Assembly (NCBI GenBank): GCA_024684955.1
Contig: JAIKWH010000062.1
Coordinates: 25,239 to 89,238 of the forward strand
From: Pseudobutyrivibrio sp.
Lineage (GTDB): Bacteria > Bacillota > Clostridia > Lachnospirales > Lachnospiraceae
Length of the DNA: 64,000 bases
Direction: 5' to 3'
In this document: positions 8,775 to 17,472 of the stretch, piece after piece
Layout of the letters: the number at the start of each line of letters is the position of its first letter
Position numbering within the stretch: position 1 is the stretch's first letter
The notes under the pieces: model-generated
What the model saw: only the letters and a program-made list of their open reading frames with translations
What the model was told of the DNA's origin: nothing
The model's database searches: none
Made by a program: the position numbers and the translations under genes

Positions 8775-11222
8775 ATGAAACTCAAGGGGATTTATAAAAA
8801 ATTTTTCGGCGCTGATCTTCCAATCGATCTTGTGATGTTCAACATTGTTACATTTATGGGATTGACTGGAGGTTTACTTGCGCTGATTTTTAATTTGCTA
8901 AATCATGTCACTACTGCCCTGACAGCAACAGTAATAGCTGCCATAGCAGTGGATTGTGTTTGCATATATATGGCAAATTACAAGAACCATGTTAGAAACA
9001 GTGCTATTGCAGTGGTATTCATGGTGGCAGTGGTGCTGCTGCCTGTAATGTTTTTTAACACCGGTGGAGTCAACTCTGGTATAGTCTGCTGGTTTTCTAT
9101 GGGATTGGTATTCATATTCCTCCTTTTGGATGGAATGGATTTTTTGTTTATGCTTTTGACGGACATAGCCGTAATAGTGGGTTGTTATGTGATTGGTTAT
9201 GTGCATCCAGAGTATATAATTCCGCTAGAGTCAGACAAGGCTGTTTTTATAGATGTGTTGGAATCTATGTTTATTACAGTAGGTGCCATTGGAATAATTA
9301 TTAAATTTCAGGCAAGTATTTATAACAAACTATATTCTGACGTGGCCGTTAATAATGACGATCTGTTAGAGAAGACTCTTGCTGCAAAACGAGCAGAAAG
9401 ATTAGCCCAGACAGCTACAAAGGCTAAAACAAATTTCCTGGCAAACATGTCTCACGAAATTAGGACGCCTATTAACTCAATCATGGGTATGGATGAGATG
9501 ATTCTCCGGGAAACCACGGAAAAGAAGGTTGAGGAATATGCCTTAGATATAAAAACAGCATCACAGAGTCTTCTTTCTCTTATAAACGATATTCTTGACA
9601 TTTCAAAAATTGAATCAGGTAAGTTGGGAATCATCGAGGGCGAATATGAATTTATGAGCCTTATGCATGACATACTGACAAATATAGGATTGAGGGCCAA
9701 GGACAAGGGCCTAAAATTGGTCTGCAGCATAGATAAAAATATTCCATCAGTTTTGGTGGGAGATGACATTCGTATCAAGCAGATACTTATAAATATACTT
9801 ACAAATGCAATTAAATATACTCCAGAGGGGTCAATCACCCTGACTGTAGATGTTAAAAGCACAAGTGGCAATAGCGTAGAACTGGGCTTTAGCGTAAAAG
9901 ATACAGGAATTGGCATCAAGGAAGAGGATAAGAAGAAACTCTTTGAATCCTTTGAGAGGCTGGAGATGGACCGGAATAGAAATATTGAGGGGGCCGGCCT
10001 GGGAATGGCTATCACCCAAAGCCTTCTTAATATGATGGGGACTTCTCTCAAGGTGGACAGCGAATACGGCAAGGGTTCAGATTTTCATTTTACCTTATCC
10101 CAGCAGGTGGCAGAGGCAGAGCCAATTGGCGACTTTGAAACAAGGCTTAATAACATGACTGCCAACTACGAATATTCTGCCAGTTTTGAGGCCCCAAAGG
10201 CAAAGTTCCTTGTTGTAGACGACAATGCCATGAATCGCAAGGTTTTTATAGCCTTGCTTAAAGAGTCAAAGGTCCAGGTAGAAGAGGCTGAAAGCGGAAA
10301 AGAATGTCTCATGATGATTTGCAAAAAGCATTATGACATGATTTTCCTTGACCATATGATGCCGGAGTTGGACGGTGTGGAAACATTAAAGGCAATGTCT
10401 ACCCTGGAGGGAAACAAGTGCCTTGGCACACCAGTAATTGCACTGACCGCCAATGCCATAGCAGGAGCCAAGGAAAAATACTTGTCTTGGGGTTTCCACG
10501 GATTTTTGCCGAAGCCTATTATTCCAGCCCAGTTGGAAAAAACTATCAGGGACTTTTTGCCAGAGGATCTCATGAAATACTATGCAAAGGATGAGACAGA
10601 GCAAGAAAAGAAAGATAGGGTATACAAGGTAGAACTGCCAGACATAGAAGGAGTTGATTGGGATTATGCCCTTTTGCATTTCCCAGATACCGGCATGGTA
10701 TATCAGACGGCAGTGGATTTTTCCAAGTCAATTGATTATGAGAAAAATGCCATTAGTAATCTCTATGATTCTTTAGATGGGGATTTTCCGTTGGAAGATT
10801 ATAGGATTAAGGTCCACGGGGTAAAATCTATGGCAAATACCATAGGTGCTACAGCCTTAGGAGGCCTGGCCAAGACCTGTGAATACGCAGCAAAGGAAAA
10901 TAAAATAGAAAAAATAAGAGTTCTAACACCAATTTTGCTTGAGGAAATGGATAGCATGCGTGAGAAATTATCAGGCCTACATGATGACGCAGACAAGCCT
11001 ACCATGGAAGATGTTGATGGACTGCAGGCGCTGCTGGAAATGCTTAAGATGTCTCTTATAACTCATGATTCTGAACAGAGCGACAACATCGCAGGGCAGA
11101 TTGATTCTTATTCTTATGAGCCAGAGGTGCAAAAAGAGGTCGACAGACTGCTCCTTTGTGTTATCAATTTTAAGGAAGAAGAAGCAATCGACATTATTAA
11201 TAGCCTACAGGCAAAAGGCTAA
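8775..11222 (+). CDS. Hybrid sensor histidine kinase (membrane sensor, HisKA, HATPase, REC, Hpt)
   Basis: An 815-residue multi-domain kinase. Several hydrophobic segments fill residues 1 to about 180 with little extracellular sequence. A short coiled linker leads to HisKA with MSHEIRTP (His near 226), then HATPase_c with N-box NILTNAIKYTPEG, DTGIGI and GAGLGMA. A receiver follows with VVDDN and the phospho-Asp in FLDHMMPELDG near 525, and then an Hpt-like domain with VHGVKSMANTIGA near 680. This is the BarA/ArcB-type phosphorelay layout. The signal is unknown; the sensor could sense membrane state. The start has no clear Shine-Dalgarno. The partner is probably the next gene, 9 nt downstream. 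Confidence 0.93.
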   Translation: MKLKGIYKKFFGADLPIDLVMFNIVTFMGLTGGLLALIFNLLNHVTTALTATVIAAIAVDCVCIYMANYKNHVRNSAIAVVFMVAVVLLPVMFFNTGGVNSGIVCWFSMGLVFIFLLLDGMDFLFMLLTDIAVIVGCYVIGYVHPEYIIPLESDKAVFIDVLESMFITVGAIGIIIKFQASIYNKLYSDVAVNNDDLLEKTLAAKRAERLAQTATKAKTNFLANMSHEIRTPINSIMGMDEMILRETTEKKVEEYALDIKTASQSLLSLINDILDISKIESGKLGIIEGEYEFMSLMHDILTNIGLRAKDKGLKLVCSIDKNIPSVLVGDDIRIKQILINILTNAIKYTPEGSITLTVDVKSTSGNSVELGFSVKDTGIGIKEEDKKKLFESFERLEMDRNRNIEGAGLGMAITQSLLNMMGTSLKVDSEYGKGSDFHFTLSQQVAEAEPIGDFETRLNNMTANYEYSASFEAPKAKFLVVDDNAMNRKVFIALLKESKVQVEEAESGKECLMMICKKHYDMIFLDHMMPELDGVETLKAMSTLEGNKCLGTPVIALTANAIAGAKEKYLSWGFHGFLPKPIIPAQLEKTIRDFLPEDLMKYYAKDETEQEKKDRVYKVELPDIEGVDWDYALLHFPDTGMVYQTAVDFSKSIDYEKNAISNLYDSLDGDFPLEDYRIKVHGVKSMANTIGATALGGLAKTCEYAAKENKIEKIRVLTPILLEEMDSMREKLSGLHDDADKPTMEDVDGLQALLEMLKMSLITHDSEQSDNIAGQIDSYSYEPEVQKEVDRLLLCVINFKEEEAIDIINSLQAKG

Positions 11223-11231
11223 GGAGGAGCA

Positions 11232-11990
11232 ATGCATAAGGTACTTATAATAGGCGATTTTGTAAACGATACATCGGACATTAATACAATCCTGAACAAT
11301 CACTTTGACACTCAGCTTTGTACTAATAGCGGGAAAATTGTGAAGCCCATACTTAAAATGTACGCTCCTGATTTAGTGCTCATGGACATAGACAAATTTG
11401 ATAAACTTTCTGCAGATGTTTATCAGGCCATTGAGGAATATAACCCTCGATTACCAGTGATAACCTATGGCAGTGAGTCAAAGAAACAATTGTTTATTCC
11501 TTATTACTATTCAGGTCAGTGCAAGCATCTAAACCAGCCTGATGAGGAGGCTATTATCAAGGCGATCTGCAAGGAATTTGGTATGAATGCAGATGCTATA
11601 ATAAGTGGCAGCAGGGAACAGGGTAAGAAGCACATTATTGTTGTTGACGACAATCCGGTTTTGCTGAGAAATATGAGAAACATGCTGCAGGAAAGATATA
11701 GGATTAGTCTGACAACCTCTGCAGCCCAATGTATGAAGGTAATGGGTCAGGACAAGCCTGATCTTATAATACTAGACTATGAGATGCCTGTAGTGGATGG
11801 AAGACAGACCTTGGAAATGATTAGATCTGACCCGGATTTTGAGAAGGTGCCGGTAATATTCTTGACAGGTATTGCAGACAAGGAGCATGTTGATGCAGTC
11901 CTTGATTTAAAACCTGCTGGATACTTTGTAAAGCCACCTATGCAGACCAAAATAATAGGGGCAATAGAAAGCATATTCAATAAAGAGTAG
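11232..11990 (+). CDS. Dual-receiver response regulator without output domain
   Basis: A 252-residue protein with two CheY-like receivers. The first (residues 1 to about 115) keeps a central Asp in LVLMDIDKF but lacks the usual acidic pair near the N-terminus (IGDF instead of DD) and looks degenerate. The second (about 133-250) is complete: VVDDN, LIILDYEMPVVDG, FLTG and the Lys in YFVKP. No DNA-binding or enzymatic output follows. AAGGAGGAGC precedes the ATG and the gap to the kinase is 9 nt, so the two form an operon. It probably receives phosphate from the kinase's Hpt domain and acts through protein contact. Confidence 0.88.
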   Translation: MHKVLIIGDFVNDTSDINTILNNHFDTQLCTNSGKIVKPILKMYAPDLVLMDIDKFDKLSADVYQAIEEYNPRLPVITYGSESKKQLFIPYYYSGQCKHLNQPDEEAIIKAICKEFGMNADAIISGSREQGKKHIIVVDDNPVLLRNMRNMLQERYRISLTTSAAQCMKVMGQDKPDLIILDYEMPVVDGRQTLEMIRSDPDFEKVPVIFLTGIADKEHVDAVLDLKPAGYFVKPPMQTKIIGAIESIFNKE

Positions 11991-12005
11991 GCTATAATAA
12001 TAAAT

Positions 12006-12037
12006 AAAAAGGTGGCGGTTATTGTCACCTTTTTTTA
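12006..12037 (+). terminator. Intrinsic terminator after the dual-receiver gene
   Basis: AAAAAGGTGGC and GTCACCTTTTT form a GC stem with a 7-nt loop and run into seven or more T. It ends the sensor-kinase/regulator operon. Confidence 0.85.
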
Positions 12038-12051
12038 ATCTGTGGTATAGT
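12022..12051 (+). promoter_or_regulatory. Possible promoter for the yhaO-yhaN pair
   Basis: TTGTCA and TATAGT are 18 bp apart, about 35 nt before the AGGGAG ribosome site of the phosphoesterase gene. The -35 element overlaps the stem of the preceding terminator. Confidence 0.45.
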
Positions 12052-12082
12052 AAAATCCAGGGGAAAATGTTAGGGAGAAACT

Positions 12083-13168
12083 ATGAGACTTATTCATTGC
12101 GCAGATCTGCATTTAGATTCTAAAATGGAGAGCAACCTGGACAAAGACCAGGCAATGCTTCGCAGAAGCGAACTGACAGAGACTTTTGAGGGCATGGTGG
12201 AGTATGCAGCAAAGGAAGATGTCGGTGCCATTCTTATTTCTGGCGATTTATTTGACAAAACCCATATTAGAAAAGAAGTAAAAAAGAGAGTTGTAGCTCA
12301 GATTAATCTCCACCCAGAGATTGAGTTTTATTACCTCAAGGGCAATCACGACAAGTGCGACTTTATGGAGGAGGGGATTGATGAGATTCCTGACAATTTC
12401 CATATGTTCTCTGACCAGGCCTGGACTAGCTATGACTACAAGGGCATAGTGATAAGCGGCATGGAAATCAATGCAGATAATGTTAAGTCTATGCCTGATA
12501 GGTTGGTTTTGGATTCTAATAAATTAAACATAGTTATGCTCCACGGCCAGCAGTCTGACTACGATGGTAAGGACGGGGCTGAGATTGTAAACACCAGGGC
12601 CCTGGCAGGGAAGTTTATAGATTATCTTGCTCTGGGCCATGTTCATAAATACATATATGAAAAATTGGACGACAGGGGAGTATATTGCTACCCAGGCTGC
12701 CTGGAGGGTAGGGGTTTTGACGAGACTGGGGACAAGGGATTTGTCCTTTTAGAGATAAATGATGGAAAGATATCATCAGAGTTTATTCCTTTTGCAAAAA
12801 GAAGATTGCACGAGATTAGTGTGGATGTAAAGGCCAGCATGGACATTAATGCTGTTATAGCAAAGGCAAGGGAATTGGCCAGCGATGTGGATCCACAGGA
12901 CTTGGTAAAATTTGTTCTCCTTGGTGAGAGAGAATTAGATGATGAATTAGATATTATAAAACTTGTTCACTACTTCGAGAATAAGTTTTTCTTTGTAAAA
13001 TGTTATGACAGGACCAAGACTATTATTGACTATGATAGTTTTCTTTATGACAAGAGTCTCAAGGGAGAATTTGTCAGAATGGTCCAGGGAGAAAATCTTG
13101 ATGAGGACACTAAATCAAAGATTATCGAACTGGGAATCAAAGCCATAATGGGGGAGGATATACTATGA
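12083..13168 (+). CDS. yhaO: Calcineurin-like DNA repair phosphoesterase, SbcD/Mre11-type (YhaO-like)
   Basis: A 361-residue protein with the full set of metallophosphoesterase motifs: ADLHLD at residue 7, SGDLFDK near 54, KGNHDK near 87, LHGQ near 153 and LGHVHKY near 184. This is the Mre11/SbcD nuclease core, expected to bind two metal ions and cut DNA ends in concert with a Rad50-like ATPase. Its stop overlaps the ATG of the next gene by four bases (ATGA), which implies translational coupling with that ATPase. The equivalent B. subtilis pair is yhaO-yhaN. Confidence 0.9.
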   Translation: MRLIHCADLHLDSKMESNLDKDQAMLRRSELTETFEGMVEYAAKEDVGAILISGDLFDKTHIRKEVKKRVVAQINLHPEIEFYYLKGNHDKCDFMEEGIDEIPDNFHMFSDQAWTSYDYKGIVISGMEINADNVKSMPDRLVLDSNKLNIVMLHGQQSDYDGKDGAEIVNTRALAGKFIDYLALGHVHKYIYEKLDDRGVYCYPGCLEGRGFDETGDKGFVLLEINDGKISSEFIPFAKRRLHEISVDVKASMDINAVIAKARELASDVDPQDLVKFVLLGERELDDELDIIKLVHYFENKFFFVKCYDRTKTIIDYDSFLYDKSLKGEFVRMVQGENLDEDTKSKIIELGIKAIMGEDIL

Positions 13169-15843
13169 GACTGGTTTCGTGCTACATAGCCCATTTTGGA
13201 AAAATTGAAAACTTTTCTTATGATTTTAGTGAGGGATTTAATGCCATTTTGCAGGAGAATGGTTGGGGTAAAACTACCTTTTCTGTATTTATAAAGTCCA
13301 TGTTTTATGGCATGGAATATTCTCCAAACACCAAGAAAAAACTGTTGGATAGAAACCACTACATGCCATGGAATGGTTCTGTGTGTGGGGGCAATATTAT
13401 CTTTGCCACAAAGGACAAGGTATATAGACTAGAGAGGACCTTTGGAAAGACAGACAAGGATGATACCTTTGCCCTATATGACAATATCACTGGATTAAAT
13501 TCAGATGATTACACAGATAATATTGGGGAGGAACTCTTTAAGGTAGACAGGGATTCCTTTGAAAAATCTGTCTACATTCCTCAACTTTCACTGGATACAG
13601 GAATGACAGATTCTCTTAATGCCAAGATGGGTAATCTGGTTTCTGCCAAGGACGACATTAGCAATTTTGATATAGCCCTTAAGTCTATAAAGGATGCAAA
13701 GGGAGATTACACCAGGTCCAGCAAGATTAATCCGGGCAAACTCCAGGCGATTAAAAAAGAAATTGGCAAGTGCAAGGATGAATACAGCAGACTGCCTAGT
13801 ATAGTAGAAAGTTTTGAGGCCATGTCTTGTTTGGTAGAAGAAAAGCAGGAGCAGCTGGAAAAACTTACAGAAAAAAAGAACCAACTGATGGAGCAAATTC
13901 AAATCCAGAGCAAGAAGGAGCAGGAACTTGGAGCCTACAGGGCCCACAAGGATACTCTTTTAAAGGAGCAGGAAACTCTGTCAGCCCTTGACGATTTCTT
14001 TGCAGCAGGTGTACCTGATGATGAAGAAATGGCAATGCTTGAAAACACGGACAGGGACCTAGAGGTTAGTGAAAGGACCTTAAAGGCCCTGGAGGAGGAG
14101 ATAAAAAGGGTCGGTGCCGTTGTTACTGAGCCATTTCAGATGGGAGTGCCTGAGGACAGTGATTTTGCCAACTGGAATAGGATGGCATCAAGCCTGGCAG
14201 AACTAAGGGCCAAGGCTGAGCATTCCAAACTTTCTGAGGATGCCCAAAAGCAGATGGCAGAATTAAAATTCTTCTTTAAAAAGAAGATGCCAATGGAGGA
14301 TGAATTATCTGATATTGAGCAAAAGACCAGGGAGATAACAGGCTTGGAGGCCAGGGTGTCTCAAAGCAACGACAGGCTAATTTCTCTAAATGCTGAAAAG
14401 GCAGCTAATGAAAAAATCAAAAAGGGAGCGGGCATCAGCGTTTGGCACGTATTTGGTGGGGCTTTACTTATAATCTTTATTTTGGCAGGTGCCATATTTA
14501 GCAAGTATATAAGGCAGGAGATTGGCCAGATAGTTGAGGTGGTATGCCTCTTTGGTGGCCTGGCTGACATGATACTTTTGATTGTATTGTCCAGAAGGTC
14601 TTATATAACAAACATTAATGCTGCCATGGAATATGAGGACAGGATTGAGGAGGCTGAGGATGAGTTAAACATCCTAAAGGAACAACTGGCTACAATAAAG
14701 GCTCAGTGTGATGAATTCTTGGCAAACTTCCTATTGACCAGGGCAGATAGTATGCAGGAGAATGTGTACGAAATCCGTAGAAAACTGGATAGGTACAACC
14801 ACCTATTGGAGGAGGACAACAAACGCCACGAGGAGGCCGCAGATACCTTTGATGAGTTGGCAGATATGCAGTTGGAACTTTACACAAAGATTCAGCCATA
14901 TGCCACGGCCTACGGGGTCAACCTCTATGAGGATGGGGATGAATACAATTTCCTCAACAGGTTGAAAAAGGATGCCGACCTCTATGCTAAATATTTAGAG
15001 AGCACAGAGGAAATAGGAATCCAAAAGAAAAAAATTAGTGAAATGACCAAGGCCTTGGACGATGTTTTGGTTAGATATCCTATAAACCCAGTTTTGGACA
15101 GGTCTGATAAAATCGGTGAGATAAGCCAAAACAGAGGCAAATATAATGCCATTACTGAGAGAATCAAAGAAATTGAAGCAGGCATAAAAGACTTTGAGAA
15201 AAACTACAATGTAGGGGACGAAATAGAATCTGTAGATGATTTGCAAAAGAGACAGAATGAATTAGATGAGCAAATCATGGAATTAAATGAGCAGATTCTC
15301 AAGGAAAAGGAAAATCTCAGTGCAGCAGGTTCAACCATTGAAGGCCTAAGTGATATTGCCGAACAACTGGATAGGCTCACTGAGCAGGAAAGGGAATACA
15401 AGAAAAAGGCTGAGTTGCTAAATATGACTGAGGATTACTTGCAAAAGGCAAGGGAGAGTTTCTTGTCAAAGTATATGAAGCCTTTGCAGACAGGTCTCCA
15501 CAAATATTTAGGACTTATTGATAGTCCTAATGGCACCAGTTCTGGATACGCCATAGAAGACTTTGAGTTGGATATGGATTTGAATATAAAACTGTCCTAT
15601 GCAGGCTCTTCAAAGACTTCTGATTATCTGTCACAAGGATATCAGGATTTGGTGGCTCTTTGCTCTAGACTTGCACTGGTAGACGTGCTCTACTCAGATG
15701 AAAAGCCTATTTTGATTTTAGATGACCCATTTACCAATCTGGACCATAAAAAAATCGAGGAAGCCCTCAAACTTTTGAATAAGATTTCAAAAGATAGGCA
15801 GATTATATATTTCACCTGCCACGATAGTAGACTTGTAAATTAG
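13165..15843 (+). CDS. yhaN: Rad50/SbcC-like ABC ATPase with central membrane hairpin (YhaN-like)
   Basis: An 892-residue SMC-type ATPase. The Walker A loop ENGWGKTTF lies near residue 33. Long coiled coils fill about 180-420 and 500-770. The ABC signature region is LSQGYQDLVALCSRLAL near 822 and Walker B is PILILDDPFTNLD near 850. In the middle (about residues 425-480) lie two strongly hydrophobic segments, as in YhaN, rather than a Rad50 zinc hook. This suggests the coiled-coil tip is membrane-inserted. Coupled to the phosphoesterase gene, the pair should form an Mre11/Rad50-like complex. The gene ends at a strong bidirectional terminator. Confidence 0.88.
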   Translation: MRLVSCYIAHFGKIENFSYDFSEGFNAILQENGWGKTTFSVFIKSMFYGMEYSPNTKKKLLDRNHYMPWNGSVCGGNIIFATKDKVYRLERTFGKTDKDDTFALYDNITGLNSDDYTDNIGEELFKVDRDSFEKSVYIPQLSLDTGMTDSLNAKMGNLVSAKDDISNFDIALKSIKDAKGDYTRSSKINPGKLQAIKKEIGKCKDEYSRLPSIVESFEAMSCLVEEKQEQLEKLTEKKNQLMEQIQIQSKKEQELGAYRAHKDTLLKEQETLSALDDFFAAGVPDDEEMAMLENTDRDLEVSERTLKALEEEIKRVGAVVTEPFQMGVPEDSDFANWNRMASSLAELRAKAEHSKLSEDAQKQMAELKFFFKKKMPMEDELSDIEQKTREITGLEARVSQSNDRLISLNAEKAANEKIKKGAGISVWHVFGGALLIIFILAGAIFSKYIRQEIGQIVEVVCLFGGLADMILLIVLSRRSYITNINAAMEYEDRIEEAEDELNILKEQLATIKAQCDEFLANFLLTRADSMQENVYEIRRKLDRYNHLLEEDNKRHEEAADTFDELADMQLELYTKIQPYATAYGVNLYEDGDEYNFLNRLKKDADLYAKYLESTEEIGIQKKKISEMTKALDDVLVRYPINPVLDRSDKIGEISQNRGKYNAITERIKEIEAGIKDFEKNYNVGDEIESVDDLQKRQNELDEQIMELNEQILKEKENLSAAGSTIEGLSDIAEQLDRLTEQEREYKKKAELLNMTEDYLQKARESFLSKYMKPLQTGLHKYLGLIDSPNGTSSGYAIEDFELDMDLNIKLSYAGSSKTSDYLSQGYQDLVALCSRLALVDVLYSDEKPILILDDPFTNLDHKKIEEALKLLNKISKDRQIIYFTCHDSRLVN

Positions 15844-15876
15844 AAAACTTGTCGCAATTTGCGACAAGTTTTTTTA
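15844..15876. terminator. Bidirectional intrinsic terminator between yhaN and the zinc-ribbon gene
   Basis: AAAACTTGTCGCAA and TTGCGACAAGTTTT form an almost perfect 14-bp stem flanked by A and T runs, so it can stop transcription from both converging operons. It overlaps the stop codon of the minus-strand gene. Confidence 0.9.
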
Positions 15877-16161
15877 CTTGCGATATTCAAGTCGACCCTC
15901 ACGAATCCATTCGTGAACAATGGACCTGTCTAGGCCAAACTGGGCAGATACAACCATTTCGTTGACGTCGGGATTTTCGTTTATAAAGTCTTTTACCTTT
16001 GGAAAAAGTTCTCTCTTGAGGCAATCCCTGCAGAGGTCTCCACTCATGGAAAGAGGAATCCTGCGCCCACAGGTCTTGCATGTTTTAACAGCAGGCCCCT
16101 GGTCGTCAAACATATTTACACTATTAAGCCCTGGAATATTTTTCTTTTTACCAGATGTCAT
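15874..16161 (-). CDS. Small zinc-ribbon protein, resembling flagellar operon protein YvyF
   Basis: A 95-residue protein with two CxxC knuckles (CKTCGRR and CRDCLK, about residues 34-55) followed by a helix-turn-helix-like C-terminal part (VNEMVVSAQFGLDRSIVHEWIREGRLEY). That arrangement resembles the YvyF/TIGR03826 flagellar-operon protein family, although this copy is shorter and no flagellar genes are nearby. GAGGTACTAAG precedes the ATG. It lies 15 nt after murD on the same strand and is probably the last gene of the murL-murD operon. Function unknown; a DNA- or protein-binding role is inferred. Confidence 0.72.
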   Translation of the reverse strand: MTSGKKKNIPGLNSVNMFDDQGPAVKTCKTCGRRIPLSMSGDLCRDCLKRELFPKVKDFINENPDVNEMVVSAQFGLDRSIVHEWIREGRLEYRK

Positions 16162-16176
16162 TCTTAGTACCTCACT

Positions 16177-17472
16177 CTAATTGTTGGCAAAGATTTGTTC
16201 CTTGAAAAAATCTCCCCTTTGCTCAAAGTTTTTGAAAGGTCCGTAAGAGGCTGCAGCAGGGGATAGTAAAACGGCACTGCCCTCTTTTGCATTTGCAAGA
16301 ACAAAGGAACAAACTCCTGCCAAGTCCGGAATGTAAGTGACCCTTGCCATAAATGCCTTGTCAGCCTTTTTTTGTAGTTTGTCATATAATAATTTGCCAC
16401 TGTCATACATGAGGCAAATATTGTCAAGATTGGTAGTTAGTAGGTAGTCTATAAGGGGATTGTAATCGATTCCTCTATCCATTCCACCTAAAATAATAGT
16501 GCCAGTGTTGGAAATAGCCTTTATAGCAGAGATGGCTGATTCAACAGTGGTGGAAATGGAGTCGTCATAGTAGTCTACTCCATTTTTATTTCCTATAAAT
16601 TCAAGCCTGTGAGCAAGGGTTTTGAAAGTGCAGATACCCTTGATAAAGTCCTGGTCTGATATCCCAAAATTTTGGCACACATCATAGACGAAGGCCGCAT
16701 TGAGAAGGTTGTGGCTGCCACGAAGTTTTGCTCCATCCAGTTCATCAAAAGAAGTAAATGGCAGGTCGGTGATAGAAACCTCTGTAATGTCTGCCTGGCA
16801 ATCTCCCTCCCTTGGTAAAAAGTCAGGATTGCAATATAACTTATCTTGCTTTTTTTGGTTTCTATAAAGGTTTTGCTTTGCCCACCAATATTTCTCCACA
16901 CTGCCATAGTGGTCTAAGTGGTCCTCGTAGAGATTTAGGAAGATGGCATATTTTGGAGAATAATGGGCATATTCTAACTGGTGGCATGACAATTCAAATA
17001 CCACCAGGGTATCCTCTTTAATCTGATCACATAGGTCCAGGATAGGGATTCCTATGTTACCTCCGAAAATGGCAGGCTTTCCACTAGTTTGAAGTATATG
17101 ATATAAAAGTGAAGAAGTTGTGGATTTGCCCTTGGTGCCGGTAATTCCTATAGTCTGCTTGCCATACACTTGCAAGAACAAGTCGGCCTGGCAGGTGATA
17201 AGACAAGAGTATTCATTAATTGGGCAAGGCAAAACAATGCCTGGACTTTTAAACACCACATCATATTCATTTAAAACATCTAGATAATTAGGGCCACAAA
17301 TCAAGTGGTGGCCCATAGCCAGATCGCCTGTAATTTCCTTGGCATCTGCAATATCAAGGCAGGCATATCCGCCCACTTCATCCACAAGCCTAAAAGAAGA
17401 CTGGCCTTCCCGTCCAAATCCGAGGATAAGGACTTTTTTATTAATAACAAGATTTTTAATAGTTGCTTTCAT
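16177..17472 (-). CDS. murD: UDP-N-acetylmuramoyl-L-alanine--glutamate ligase, probable MurD2 type
   Basis: A 431-residue Mur ligase. It has the glycine-rich N-terminal domain (VLILGFGREGQSS), the ATP loop GITGTKGKSTTS near 111, the central motif NLYEDHLDHYGS and the C-terminal motif LSPAAASYGPFKNFEQRG. The D-Glu-site segment that usually reads NDSKATN is DDSISTTVES here. Its start overlaps the murL stop (TAATG). Known: in the MurD2-MurL pathway, first described in Xanthomonas, this ligase adds L-glutamate to UDP-MurNAc-L-Ala and MurL then epimerises it. The linkage to murL and the altered motif support that assignment; a standard D-Glu-adding MurD cannot be excluded. Confidence 0.86.
   Translation of the reverse strand: MKATIKNLVINKKVLILGFGREGQSSFRLVDEVGGYACLDIADAKEITGDLAMGHHLICGPNYLDVLNEYDVVFKSPGIVLPCPINEYSCLITCQADLFLQVYGKQTIGITGTKGKSTTSSLLYHILQTSGKPAIFGGNIGIPILDLCDQIKEDTLVVFELSCHQLEYAHYSPKYAIFLNLYEDHLDHYGSVEKYWWAKQNLYRNQKKQDKLYCNPDFLPREGDCQADITEVSITDLPFTSFDELDGAKLRGSHNLLNAAFVYDVCQNFGISDQDFIKGICTFKTLAHRLEFIGNKNGVDYYDDSISTTVESAISAIKAISNTGTIILGGMDRGIDYNPLIDYLLTTNLDNICLMYDSGKLLYDKLQKKADKAFMARVTYIPDLAGVCSFVLANAKEGSAVLLSPAAASYGPFKNFEQRGDFFKEQIFANN

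Noticed and set aside
9452-10072. 206-residue minus-strand ORF in the hybrid kinase
   Set aside because: Antisense to intact HisKA and HATPase motifs and without known domains.
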